A stretch of DNA of 64,000 nucleotides from Glaciozyma antarctica PI12 (Eukaryota > Basidiomycota > Microbotryomycetes > Kriegeriales > Camptobasidiaceae): the NCBI GenBank assembly GCA_002917775.1, contig KZ627162.1, forward strand, positions 214,357 to 278,356, read 5' to 3'. Shown piece after piece: positions 34,439 to 45,451 of this stretch. Within the stretch, counting starts at the first letter, position 1, and every line of letters starts with the position of its first letter. The notes beneath the pieces are model-generated. The model had not been told where the DNA came from and ran no database searches. It saw only the letters and a list, made by a program, of their open reading frames with translations. Position numbers and translations under genes: made by a program.

Positions 34439-34789
34439 GGCTGAGTCGAGGTCGGATCGGGGGGCACAAAGGGTGAGATACGAGTTGGCGGTTGCTTCGG
34501 TAGCGACTTGAGTTGGTTTGGCTGAGTCTTTGGAGTCGTGGGGAGGTGAGCTTCCCTCTTGAGTTTGGGTAGAAGGTCAAGGTCAACGTCGAGGAGAGAA
34601 GGTGGTCGTCGTCACCGGCTGTGAGAGAGTAGTACCTCGTTAAAGTAGCAGCCCCCAAACAGCGAAGGGCGAGCAGCTCAAAGCAGGCGAGACTCTTGGA
34701 GGAGAGGATGGGAGTGATCAAGCACCAGCTGGAGGGAAGGGAGTCAAGGGAAGAAGAAGGTCAAGGAGATCTCTGTGGGTAGGTTGGTG

Positions 34790-34825
34790 GCGGATTGTGG
34801 GTCGGTGGGAAGCTTTTACGTGTGA
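34790..34825 (+). pseudogene. Relic of the C-terminal signature of the Thr-rich secreted family
   Basis: Reads ADCGSVGSFYV followed by a stop, against ADCGSAGSFFV stop in the gene ending at 17190 and IDCGSTGKFYV stop in the gene ending at 48760. About 29 of the 36 bases match the 17155-17190 sequence. No repeat or Cys module is found upstream. Downstream, GAGGAGGAGCGAGA at about 34910 and GCCGAGATC at about 34926 recall the 3' flank of the first gene (17288-17312), so a segment containing the gene end and flank was probably copied and then decayed. Confidence 0.6.
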
Positions 34826-34959
34826 GGCATATGGGTACGAGGAGCTGTTTGTCGTAGGTCGGAACTTTGCTTGAATGGCAGCAGCCTTCAAGAGTCAAGG
34901 AGGAGGAGCGAGAGCGAGGTTTGAGGCCGAGATCGGGCTGATTCCGACTGTGCTCTTTA

Positions 34960-35394
34960 ATGCTGCCACAAGGCCTCCAGCGTACTCCTCTGGCATACAC
35001 AAGCTCCTTTAATTCCAGCCTCCTCAGCCCTTGAGATCCAGCGCTAACCACCGCACGCGCAGCCGACTCCTCATACATCCCACACAGCTCCATCGACCTC
35101 GTCGGCCTCCCTGGCGGCAACGCCTCACAGAACAGCCTTCCTCACGATGCGCACCTCGCTCCATAGTACCTCCTGCGCTGCGCCGCTCCAGCCTTGGTAG
35201 ACTAGCCTTATGGCGCGGAGGAAGCTGCGTTTCCAGTTTAGGGGAGCGAAGGCGCGTTCGAGGAGGTCAGAGGCGGCGTAGCTGTAGATGGCTTGGAGGA
35301 CTTGGACGGGGAGGGATTGGGCTGCCTGGTCTGGAGCAGGTAGCGCTGCACGAAGGGACGTCCAGGCTGGGTGGAAGAGAGAGCCAACCTGCAC
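34960..35394 (-). pseudogene. F-box-like protein fragment, frame broken
   Basis: The first frame reads SLPVQVLQAIYSYAASDLLE then WKRSFLRAIRLVYQGWSGAA and ends at a stop at 35125-35127. It looks like the N-terminal F-box-like helices (LPxEVLxxI) of fungal F-box/LRR proteins. The adjacent frame continues ALPPGRPTRSMELCGMYEES and AGSQGLRRLELKELVYA, an LRR-like step. One frame change separates them, and the coding signal fades into the flank of the DCGS relic. It could be a decayed gene or a draft error in a short gene. Apart from this and the relic, 34439-35484 shows no gene. Confidence 0.4.
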
Positions 35395-35484
35395 CTTCGA
35401 GCGCGCCGCGACCTAAATTAAATATTGAGTTCCTCGCCCGTCGCGACTCTCGCTTCACGAATCGCCTCCTCCTCAGAATCCTCC

Positions 35485-36328
35485 ATGGCCAAATCCCCCA
35501 CCAAGCCCGCCTCCAAAGCCACCAAGAAGGCTCCCGCCGCCGCGTTGCAGAAGAAGATCGCGTCTCAGAGTCTCGGGGGCAAGACGGGAGGAAAGAGCGT
35601 TGCGGCCAAGAAGACTGTCACGGGAGCCAAAGGGCGCTCGAGTGTCGGGGGGAAGAGTAAACGTGCGTTTTCGTTTCTCTTTCTTGCGAACGGGGGACGC
35701 GTAGCGCGTGCGGGAGGGAGGAGGGCTGGTAGGTGGCTGGTCGGTTTCGTGGGCACGCGAGGTGTGATGGAGGGAAGGTCGCTGATGCGCGCTCGGTTGG
35801 GACGCAGCTGGGGACCCTATTACGCCTGGGAAGAAGCATCGGTACCGCGCTGGAACGGTCGCGTTGCGCGAGATTAGGAAGTACCAGAAGTCGACGGACC
35901 TGCTCGTCGCTCGACTGCCTTTCGCGCGGCTGGTGCGTCCCTTTCTCCTCGCGTGCGGGTAGTGGGAAGAGGAGCTGATTGTTGGTAAAGGTGCGCGAGA
36001 TTGCTACGGACTACTTTGAGGGAGGCGACTTGGGAGAATCGACGAATGGCCTGAGGTGGCAGAGCTCAGCCTTGCTCGCGCTGCAAGAGGCGACAGAGGC
36101 GTGCGTACCTTCCCTCCATTCTCTCCCACCCCTGTTGCGCTCCTCCTCTGCGCTCCCCCTCTGCCCTCCTCCTACCGAGCCAGCCAGCTCACCCACCCCC
36201 CTCTCCTCCACAGATATCTCGTCCACCTCTTCGAAGACTCGAACCTCTGTGCCCTGCACGCCAAGCGCGTGACGATCATGCAGCGGGACATGCAGCTCGT
36301 GCGGAGGATCCGAGGAGATTTCATGTAA
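35485..36328 (+). CDS. CSE4: Centromeric histone H3 variant (CENP-A/Cse4)
   Basis: Start at the ATG 35485 ([20 protein letters not shown]); there is no ATG upstream in this frame before a stop. Four exons (35485-35662, 35808-35932, 35991-36100, 36214-36328) give 175 residues. The Lys/Ser-rich tail is longer than in H3. The fold domain reads [59 protein letters not shown] and [20 protein letters not shown] then FM. CENP-A rather than H3 is shown by LRWQ in place of LRFQ, QRDMQL in place of PKDIQL, the hydrophobic end FM and a long loop 1: 15 residues between REIA and LRWQ against 6 in H3. It marks centromeric nucleosomes and seeds the kinetochore. Confidence 0.93.
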
Positions 36329-36797
36329 TGCGGGGAGGAGGGTGTAAGCTTGTGATGGGTTGTAGGGTTTGAGCTGGGCTCGGTTTGGGAGGGTTCGTAG
36401 GGATGGGAACTAGTGTGATCTTAGTGAGCCTGAAGGATGGGCTGCTGGAGGGAAGAGAGGGGAAGGCGGGGAGGAGCAAGGGAGCAGGTAGCGAGGGAAG
36501 CGAGTACTGGCTGGCGGCCTGGGAACTGCTCTCTCGCACTGCTCTTCACTTTTCGCGTCGAAGCCCATCCTTTGCACCGCTCTTCACCTTGAACAAGTGC
36601 GTATCTCCCTTCCTCGCCGCACCGACCGCAGCTTCGCCCTCAATTCGCGTCGCGTGCTTCAGCTCCACTTCGCTCCCCTGCTCGTCCTACGCTCCACACC
36701 TTTCTCCATTCATTTTTCATTTTCCCAGCTCTAAAACGATCCGCGTGTATTCCAGCTCCAGGCCAGTCCTCTCCCCCCCATCCCCCCTTCCGCAATC
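36329..36797. other. Convergent intergenic interval
   Basis: 469 bp between the 3' ends of CENP-A and the GPI protein gene. Only UTR-like sequence; no gene recognised. Confidence 0.5.
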
Positions 36798-37570
36798 CTA
36801 AATCAACGCCACCAAACCCGCCACCAACCCCAACCCTCCCACCACTCCCACCCTCCCCGCCCCCGCCGTCCTCAGAACGGCGGTCCCACTCCCACTCCCC
36901 GTCGTCGTCGCTCTAATCGCCGTTGGAGCCGCCACCGTCTTCGAAGTCGTCGTCGCACCACTGGCGAGATCAGAGGTGACGAGTTCGTTCTGGGAGGCTT
37001 GTTCAGCGGTGAAGGCGCCTGTCATGTTGATGAGCCTGTGGGGGGTTAGCGGAGTGGAGGAGGGGTAGAGAGGTAGAGGAGCGTACGTGAAGCGGGAGGA
37101 GAAGGCCTGGAGAGGAGCTCCGGAGGCGTCGGTTGCGTTGAGGGATTGGAATCGGATGAAGCTGCTTTTCGTTAGTTTTCCCACTTGGGTGAGGGAGAGA
37201 GGGGACGAACTAGAAGGACGAGTCGGGACCTGCGCTCTTAGAAAAGTTGACCTTGAGAGAGGTAGTCCTGACGGGGTTTCGGACGGTTCCAAGATCCACC
37301 AAAAGGGTCTGAACAGTCGACGAGCCCGTGTAGAGTCCTACGTTCGTAGCGCCGTACGAAGCTGCGAGACGGACTGCCTTCTGTGTGAGGTTTCAGTGCG
37401 CGGTTTAGAGCTCGGAGAGGAGGACGGACGTTGATGTCTGCTTCCCAGGAGAGAGTGAAGGAGCGTCCTCCGGTGGCGGTGGTGGTGGAGACGGGGTTGG
37501 TGCAGAAGAGAGAGGCAGAGACGCTGCTTGAGAGGAGGAGAGCTGCGGAGAGGAGGTGCGCTGCTAGCAT
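36798..37570 (-). CDS. Kre9/Knh1-like GPI-anchored cell-wall protein
   Basis: Starts with a signal peptide MLAAHLLSAALLLSSSVSA, then LFCTNPVSTTTATGGRSFTL and SWEADINVRLAASYGATNVG. This is the one-Ig-like Kre9/Knh1 (Ser-Thr-rich GPI-anchored) domain, followed by LYTGSSTVQTLLVDLG and PDSSFFIRFQSLNAT. The C-terminus is Thr/Gly-rich and ends in a hydrophobic tail (VGVVGGLGLVAGLVALI), the classical GPI-attachment signal. Four exons, about 200 residues. Kre9-type proteins act in beta-1,6-glucan assembly; many small GPI members of the group have no proven role. Confidence 0.8.
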
Positions 37571-37950
37571 TTCTGGACGGGAGAGGGAGGGGAGTGCGGT
37601 GGGAGGGGGGTGGAGAGGCGGAGAGTGGTTAAACGAGTGTGGGTAGAGCTGTTGGCAGCTGTTTGAGTGCTTGAAGTGAGAGGACGAAGAGCTAAGAGCT
37701 GCAACGGCTGAGGAGGAGACCCACGCGAACGCGCCAACTTGCGGCTGAGCTCCTCTCCGCCTCTCTAAGCTAACACACTGCGGCGCCAGCGGCGACATCA
37801 GGCCTTGAGGCTCTACTACGAGAACGGGAGCAGGGCGTAGCTCCTGGGGCGAACGAACGACGCGACCGAAACGCACTTTGAGGCTACACGTCCTCAGCGG
37901 CACCTCTTGAACCAAAATCGCATTTACAAATCTCCAGAGTGAGACCAAGT
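37571..37950. other. Intergenic interval
   Basis: 380 bp holding the promoter of the GPI protein gene and the 3' end of the dioxygenase gene, both on the minus strand. No other feature seen. Confidence 0.45.
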
Positions 37951-38873
37951 TCACGCCTTGAGCGTCGTCTGGACGTACTCTTGACGGAAAGGGTTGACGT
38001 CCGTCTCCGCCGACCGGTCGTGGGGTACCCACTTCGGCTCGTCCTGCGAGATCGCGGAGGGCAAGAGGGAAACGGGGAGGGCGAAGGTGTCGAGGACGGT
38101 GGGATGGTCCGAGGCGAATGGGATGGTTGCGAAGGAGGCGTGGGGGGAGGGAGGAGGAGAGGAGAGAGAGAGCGAGAGGAGGGGGGAGATCAGCTGCTGC
38201 TCCCCACACAACGAAGCCAGGCTGAACGCACCTTGAACAACCTCAACGCCTTGACATAGTTCCCCTCATCCAGCGTAAAGCGGTGGTAGATCCCAGCAGG
38301 GAGGACGAGGAGGTCCCCAGGCGTAACAGAGACGCGGATCCATCTCGCATCCGTCGAGTCTACACCACCATCAGCTCCGTCCTCCCAGCTGCCGAACGAG
38401 GAACGCACCTCGAACATCAAAGTACCCTGCTCCCTCCTTGATATACCGGATCTCCTCATCCTCGTGCATATGCTCCCTGCGCCTCCCTCAGCTCCCGCTT
38501 CCCCAGCACAGACTCACACGAAAGCGCACCTGAAGAACCCCTTCAGCTTCGACTCGTAAAGCTCTCCCAGCCCCTCCCTCGACACGGAGATCTCGTCCCG
38601 GTTCTTGTAGTTACGCTCCTTCGCACTGCGGGCTATTGGTCAGCTCCCAGCTTCTGAGAGGGAGGGAGAGCGCACATGATCTCTACCACATCCATGGTGA
38701 TGGTGGGGCGGGGGAGCAGTCCCAGAGTGGCGAGGACGGAGATGTCGACGGGGGTCGAGTCTCCGGCGTCGTGAGGGGCGCGCTGGTCGCCTTCGATGTC
38801 GTCGCTGTGGAGGTGGGGCGTTAGAGCGTCGCTTGGGAGACGGGGGAGGTGCTCACTAGATCCAGGCCTTCAT
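37951..38873 (-). CDS. ADI1: Acireductone dioxygenase (methionine salvage)
   Basis: Converts the acireductone of the methionine salvage pathway to the keto acid precursor of methionine, with iron (or nickel) in a cupin fold. Starts [20 protein letters not shown]. The metal site is [20 protein letters not shown] (His-x-His and Glu), with a fourth ligand in [20 protein letters not shown]. Ends [20 protein letters not shown] and YVQTTLKA. The length of roughly 180-200 residues matches the family. Introns are small, and a donor splits the start region after MKAWIY. Divergent from RMT2, with 274 bp between starts. Confidence 0.95.
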
Positions 38874-39147
38874 AGTTGCGTTGCGGGAGTGTGGTAGGAG
38901 GGAGACCGCTGTAAGGTGATTTCGTGGGCGGAGCAGGTGCGAACGTGCTGGCTAAGCAGGCCTTCCCCTCCAGCAGCTCCTTGCCTTCTGTTTGGCCTCA
39001 ATAATAGCTTAGCTTATCAGCACTGGCCACACCAAGTCTCGTCCCGAACGAGCCTGAACTGAGGGAGCCACCTCGAGACGAAGTGGCCGCAGACAAGTCG
39101 CAACTGCAACTTTGCGCCCACCTCTCTCCCCTCCTCCACACCCCGCC

Positions 39148-40525
39148 ATGCCCGTCAAACGCCGCAAGACCAACCCCACCTCCACTCCTACGGCGGCGGT
39201 AACCGTCGACAGCGTCGAAGGAGCCTTCTCCGAAGCGGCGCACGAGCTGGCTCTTGCGCTAATCGAGACGTGCCTTGCTGGGGACTTGGAGGGAGCTGCT
39301 GTCCTCGTAGGCCAAGGTGCGGATGCTTGGGTGCAGGATACGGAGGGGTGGTCAGCTCTGCATGCTGCTGCTAGTGCGTTTCCTCTCGCCTGCTGAGCTG
39401 AGAGGGAGCTGATGAAGAGCAGGCTCAGGGAACGATACTCTCGTCACTTTCCTCCTGCGCAAATGTAATGCCGTCTGGAACCTCGTTGACAACCTGGGCT
39501 ACGTTCGTCAGCCCGTCTCCCTCCCTCTCCGCCGCTAACTCTGCCCGAAGACTGCAGGAGATATCGCCTACTCACTGAACGACTCGACGACCTACGCCAT
39601 CCTCCTCGCCGAAGGCCTTCGCTCCGAGCTTCTCCGTGCAGTAATGGAGCAGCTTATGACGCCTTCGGAGGAGGAGGAAGAAGGGGGAGAGCTATCGACA
39701 GCGGGGGACAACAAGACGTTTTTGGCGTCCAAGCTGCGGTTCATGGTGGATGGGAACGGGCAGGAGATCTGTGTGGATCGGGAGAATAATGGGGTTATGA
39801 TGGGGTGGGAGAGGGGGTTGATGGAGGCTAGTGCGAGGAAGCTTTGTGAGGCGTTTGAGGGGCGGAGAGCGGGGAGGGAGATGGAGGAGGAGCTGAATGT
39901 GGTTAATGTGGGGTTCGGGCTGGGGATTGTGAGTCGTTGCTTTTTGGGGAGGAGAAGGGAAGCTGATGAGGTGCAGATTGATGGGTACCTCCAGGAGTAC
40001 AAGCCGACGTATCATCTTATCATCGAGCCGCACCCGGATGTGCTGGCTTCCGCACGCGCGAAGGGCTGGTACGAGAAGCCAGGCGTGCATATCTTCGAAG
40101 GAACATGGCAAGCGTACCTCGCTGCTCTGGAAGCAGGAACCGAGGAATACATGTCCTTTGACGCCGTCTACTTTGGTTCGTCGCTCGTTCCTCCCCAGCA
40201 AAGCGTCTGCTAACCTACCTCTCTAGATACCTACTCGGAGCACTACCACGACCTACACGCCTTCTTCGACTCCCTCCCCAACCTCCTCCGCTCCCCCTCC
40301 TCCCGCTTCTCCTTCTTCCACGGCCTCGGCGCCACCTCTCGATTCTTCTACGACGTCTATACCGAGGTTTCGGAGCTGCATTTGAAGGAGATGGGGCTGA
40401 CGACGAAGTGGAGCGAGGTCGAGGTGGGCGCGGGGGCGGTGGGGGTTTGGGAGGGGACGGAGAGGAGGTATTGGAGTGCCGAGGTTGGGGCGTATCGGTT
40501 GCCGATTTGCTGGATGGAGATGTGA
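39148..40525 (+). CDS. RMT2: Rmt2-type protein arginine delta-N-methyltransferase
   Basis: Starts MPVKRRKTNPTSTPTAAVTV. The N-terminal ankyrin region reads GADAWVQDTEGWSALHAAAS then AGNDTLVTFLLRKCNAVW. The methyltransferase domain has the SAM-binding motif NVVNVGFGLGIVQIDGYLQE, then YHLIIEPHPDVLASARAKGW, HIFEGTWQAYL, FDAVYFDTYSEHYHDLHAFF, FFHGLGATSRFFYDVYTEVS, and ends PICWMEM. This is the order of baker's yeast Rmt2, which methylates the delta nitrogen of arginine in ribosomal protein L12. Four introns. Confidence 0.95.
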
Positions 40526-40762
40526 ATAGTGAATAGAGTGGTACAGACGCTTGTTGAACGTGAGCTGCTCAGCCGAGGGGAAGCTGCCGCTGGAGGAAGT
40601 CAAAGCGGTTGGACGCGACGCGATCAACTCAAGGCGCTCCTCTCTTCCTCTCCTCCCAACGCCTACCCACTCCGACTTTCGCCACTCGCACCGTAACCAC
40701 AGCCACCGGGCGGAGGCGCCCGCATCCACCCCGTACCTCTGCTCCTCCCTCCAACCCCAGCG

Positions 40763-42905
40763 ATGGACCCCAACCTCTCCTACGAACAACAGATCGAGCA
40801 AGCCATCCAGTTCTCCCTCCAACCTCCCACCTCCTCCACCCCATCCCTCACCTCCACCACCTCGTCCCTCTCCTCCACCACCTCGGCGCCCGGCCCGTCC
40901 CGCGCACAACCTCTCTCCGTAGCGCAACAGCTGGAGGAACGGAGGGCCGCGATGGGTCGGAAGCGTGGGGCTGAGGAGGGGGAGGGGAAGCGCCAGACGT
41001 CGAGGCTGAAGGTTGCAGGAGGGAGGACGCTGGGAGGGGAAGGTGCAGGGGTGCAGGGAGCGTTGGCGGGGCTGATGAGTGGGGCTGGGGCTGTGGGCGC
41101 TGGAGCTTCGATTGGGGCAGCATCGCATAGCTGGGCTGGGTTCGCGAGCTTGTTCGGAGGAGGGGAGCGGGATACGGGGGCGGTACCAGCGGTCGTTCCT
41201 CTTGGTGAGCTCTCCGCTCGACCGAAGCTCTCGGTGTGGCTGACGTGTTACGACAGAGGCGGAGTTCCCTCATGGTGCGCTGAAGATCACTCGGACGCCT
41301 GGACGAAGTTCTGGCGCCGCCTTGAAGAATACGTTCGACATGGGATCGCTCATTCGCAAGGAGTCCCTCGAAGGCGCCTTCATCTCCTCATTCTTCGTCG
41401 GACAGGGCAAGCTCTTCAAGGACTTGCCGCTCAAGGGCCACAGCAATCACTGGCGCCGAAACGTTCCCGTTCGTACCTCCTCGCGAGTCTGGCGAAAGGA
41501 GCTTTGCTGATACCCCGGACGGCAGATCTACCTCGCTCGAGACCTCAAGATGGAGGCCTACATCCGCGACCCCTCTTCGGGCCCGCAATACGCCAAAGTC
41601 AGGGAGCGAATTCGCCGAGCTGGTATCGAGCTCGTTACGAACGTGACGCCTCAGAACCCCCATGGGACACCGAGGACTTCGTTACCGGCCGCTCAGCACG
41701 AACAGATTGCTGGCATTCTCAACGACGCGTATCAGAGCGACGACTTTGGCGAGAACTTCCATGCTCTGTATCCCAAGGTGAGCTCGTTCGTTCCTCTCTG
41801 GCTGGGGATCTCGCTGACCGACAATCTAGTGCGGCGGTTGCGTTCATTCCAAGATCATGATCCTCTTCTTCGCCAACTTTCTTCGCGTAATCATCACCTC
41901 TGCCAACTTTATGGCGATCGACACGGAGGGAGGCGACAACGTGCGTCCTTCCATCTTCGAGCGAGCAGTCGCTGACCTTCGTTCCTCCAGCAACTCTGGG
42001 TTCAAGACTTCTTCCCCGACGCCGAAGACGAGCGACACGTCAAATCGACCTTTGAATCCCAACTCTGCCGCCACGCCCTCGCTCTCGGCTGCCCAGAAGA
42101 AGAAGTCCTCTCCTTCAAGGGCAAGTACAACTTCAGCAAAGCGAGCGCGCACCTCGTCGCCTCGGAGCCAGGAACGCACAGGATCAAGGAGCTCGAATAC
42201 TTTGGGATCCTTCGTCTCGCTTGGATCGTGCGCCTCATCGCGCCCGACACTTGAGTGACTCGCGCGTGGCGTTTGAGATCTCTTCGGCGTCGATCGGGAA
42301 TCTCAACGACGAATGGATCAAGGCGTTTGCGTTCTTTGCGACGGGGAGGACGGCGGAGGAGTGGGGGGAGATGGGGGAGACGAAGGAGGAGAGGACGAAG
42401 GTGGTCGAGCGAATGCCGTTGCCGAGGATGGAGATCGTCCATCCTTCGACGGCGGATGTTGAGCGGTGCAGTTGGGTTGCGAAGCGAGTGCGTCGTTCCT
42501 TCTCCTCTCCCGTTGTGCGAAGATACCGAGCCCTCGACGCAGGCTTCCTCAAACATCCGCTTCCCTCCGTGGAACACCCTCACGAAGGGTATCAAAGCCA
42601 TGCTTCGTCACTACACCTCGAAAGGCGCGTTCCTATCCTTCGCCTTCTTCTCACCCTCCTAACGAGTCATTTTCGCAGACCCTGGCCGGCTCTTCCACCT
42701 CAAATCCTTCCTCGTCCTCAACCCCACCAACCTCAACGCCACCCCTCACTTCCTCATCATCGGTTCCGCCAACTTCTCCGCCAACGCCTGGGGCACCGTC
42801 GATTTCCTCAAGGACGGGACGCCCAAGGTCAAGATCGTCAATTTTGAGTGCGGCGTCGTTATTGATGGGGAAGATATCGTGGGACTGCTGGAGAGGGGGG
42901 AGTAG
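40763..42905 (+). CDS. TDP1: Tyrosyl-DNA phosphodiesterase 1 family protein
   Basis: Removes peptide or topoisomerase I remnants from DNA 3' ends through two HKD motifs. Starts MDPNLSYEQQIEQAIQFSLQ, a ubiquitin-interacting-motif-like helix. Then PHGALKITRTPG, LEGAFISSFFVG, the first HKD VHSKIMILFFANFLRVIITS with ANF, NQLWVQDFFPD, RVAFEISSASIGNLNDEWIK, and the second HKD FHLKSFLVLN then HFLIIGSANFSANAWGTVDF. Ends VGLLERGE. The His and Lys of both motifs are present. The frame switches between ELEYFGILRLA and SRVAFEISS near 42230-42255 without a clear intron, so one base may be missing. The N-terminus is low-complexity Ser/Thr and Gly/Ala rich. Confidence 0.9.
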
Positions 42906-43164
42906 GTGGGAGGACGCGGTTCCGTATAGGAGGGGTGCGACGGCGTATGGGAAGGGGGAAATGGGGTACAACGGATTTGGAAAGGCGGCGACGATTTAGT
43001 GAGGGTGTGTACGTGTTTGAGTAGCGTGGTTGTTGCATTTCGCAGTTCTCAGTTTTCGTGTCGAGCATCTCGGGTCCTTCCCCTCGATTATCACGATCTC
43101 GCGAAGCGAATTCGAGGCTGCCAATGCGCACGTTGGCTCAACAAAACCTGCAAGCTGGATTCCA

Positions 43165-45451
43165 CTACGCCGCGAACCTCTTGTACCCAGCGACGATAGC
43201 TGCAAGGATCGCAAACACACGCAAGAGCTTCGAGAGACCTCCGAGCGTCGAAGGCTTCTTGATCACCGCCTTGGTGGCCATAAGGAGCGTCTTGAGCTTC
43301 GCCGCTGCACTCTACATCAATACCGCGCCAGCAAGCGGAGACGAGGAACGAACGGGTGTAAGGAGGGTAGCGCGAAGCGAGGAGAATGTCCATGTACATC
43401 GGGATGGAAGCTGAGGCGCGCTCGTGGCTGAACGTGTCGAAGGACCTACGAAGACGGGTTAGCGAGGGAGGAGAGAGGGAGGGGAAGGAACGCACTTTTT
43501 GCCGTGGTAGTTGCCGTAGCCTGAGGGTCCTGCGCCGCCGAAGGGGAGACCGGGAATCGCGAATTGCTGTGAGGGCGTTAGCGGAGAGAGATGCGAGGGG
43601 AGGGAGGGACGCACGACGAGGACATCGTTCTGGACGAAAGTGCCCGAGCGAGTTCGGCTGAAGACTGTGCGAAGTGTGGTTAGCGAGGGAGGGGAAGGAG
43701 GGAGATGAGACGAACTGTAGTCGCGGTTGGCGGTCTTCTGGGTGAAGACGTAGAGCGCCAAAGGGTTGTCGTGCGCGTTGATATAGTTGACGATGTCCTC
43801 CTTGGTCTCCATGACCATGATGGGGAGCACAGGGCCGAAGATCTCGCCTGCGTAGCTCATCAGCCTCCCGCCACGCTCAAAAGAACGAGACAGCGCACTC
43901 TGCATAAGAACATCGTCGGCCTGAACGTCCGAAACGACCGTCACCTCAATCTTGCCCGTCTCCTCGCTCTTTGTCCCCCCAATCACGACCTTGCCCTTCG
44001 TCCCCTCGATAAGCTTCGCGACGCGGCCAAAATGAAGAGGATTGATAATCTTTGCGAAACCGGGGTTCGAGACGAGGGGAGTCGCGGTGGTGGCGCCAGG
44101 AGCGGGAGGGTTGAACTCGGCGAGGGCGGCCTTAAAGGACGCGATGAGCTTGGGCTGCATCTCGCGCGTGCAGAGGACGTAGTCGGGCGAGATGCAGATC
44201 TGGCCAGAGTTAACGTATTTGCCTGCGGAGAGCGCGTGAGGAAGCGTGCGAAGCGAGAGTGAGGAGGGACGAACCCCACATGATGCGACGACCTGTCTTC
44301 TCGATATGAGCGTCGTCGAAGACGACTGCAGGAGACTTTCCGCCCAACTCGAGCGTCACAGGCGTCCTGCATTTTTTGTCAGTGCTTTAGATACTCGCTG
44401 CAGCAAGGAACAAACGAACAGGTGCTCAGCGGCAGCCTTTGCGATGATCCTACCGACTCCTCCGCTTCCGGTGTAGAAAATATGGTCGTAGCGAAGTGCC
44501 AGGAGCGCAGTCGTCTGCGGGATCGCACCGTTGATGACCCGGTACGCGTTGTTGTCGAGGTACTTGGGCACGAGCGAGGCCATGAGGGCGGCGGTGGCAG
44601 GGCATTGTTCGGCAGGCTTGATGATCGCCGAGCAGCCAGCGCTGACAGCTCCGAGGAGGGGAGTGAGAAGGAGTGCTGCGAGATGTCAGGATTGAGGGAG
44701 AAGAGGTGGTCGAGGAAGCGCACTGATGGGGTCTGCGAAGGTTCCGAATCAGCTTCCCGCACCGTAGCCTTTCCGACAGCGATGTACGCACAGTTCCAGG
44801 TGCCGATAACGAGCGCAATACCTGCACATCCCCGCACATCAGCTCACTCCTCTCCATCCAGCTCCCTCCTCCCTCAAACGCACCCTTGGGCTCCGAGTAG
44901 ACGGTCGCCTTTGCCAATCCCCACACCGCGCTCGTCTTGACCTTGACAGGCTTGGCCCACTTGTCCAGGTGATCATACGCCTCGTTGATCTCTCCCTTGA
45001 GGGGGTTCAGCTCGGCTACGACGGTCTCAAACTCTGGGCGCGAGAGGTCGGCGGCGAGAGCGGCGATGAAGGCGGGCTCGTTATCTTGCTGTAGATCGAG
45101 CAAGGTCAGCTCTAGTGCCTCAAGAACGGCCTAGTGGAGTGCATGGAGACGTTGGCGTAGAGCGCCTGAACGGAGGATTCGTTCGACGCTAGGAGAGCGA
45201 GCTATTCGGAAGATGTAGAGAGGAACGCACGACGAGGAATCCAAGCTGCTTGAGCTGATGCTTGCGCCAGGCGATAGGGCGCGTGGTACCAGCCAAGAAG
45301 GTCTCCCTGACCGTGTTGTAAGCCTGAGGAGAGAGGGGATCAGCGTGGATCTCAAGGCGCCAACTCGACCTCCGCGAAGAGACGCTCGCTGCTAGAGTCC
45401 TGTACTCACGGCCTGGCACTCCTCTACGGAGGATTCAGTGTAAGCGGGCAT
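43165..45451 (-). CDS. HFD1: Fatty aldehyde dehydrogenase with C-terminal membrane tail (Hfd1 type)
   Basis: Oxidises long-chain aldehydes to acids with NAD(P). Starts [13 protein letters not shown]. Class-3 ALDH pattern: [88 protein letters not shown], the catalytic Glu in [14 protein letters not shown], the catalytic Cys in [30 protein letters not shown] and [20 protein letters not shown]. The tail [20 protein letters not shown] then [11 protein letters not shown] is a hydrophobic segment with basic flanks, typical of the tail anchor that places Hfd1/FALDH on ER, lipid droplet, mitochondrial outer or peroxisomal membranes. About ten introns. Confidence 0.94.

Noticed and set aside
35425-35484. 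Longer N-terminus for CENP-A beginning at 35425
   Set aside because: The codon at 35425 is TTG, not ATG; the first ATG in frame is 35485.
40253-41128. Open frame of 291 codons on the minus strand
   Set aside because: Overlaps RMT2 and TDP1 exons antisense and is Arg/Pro/Gly noise from GC-rich coding DNA.
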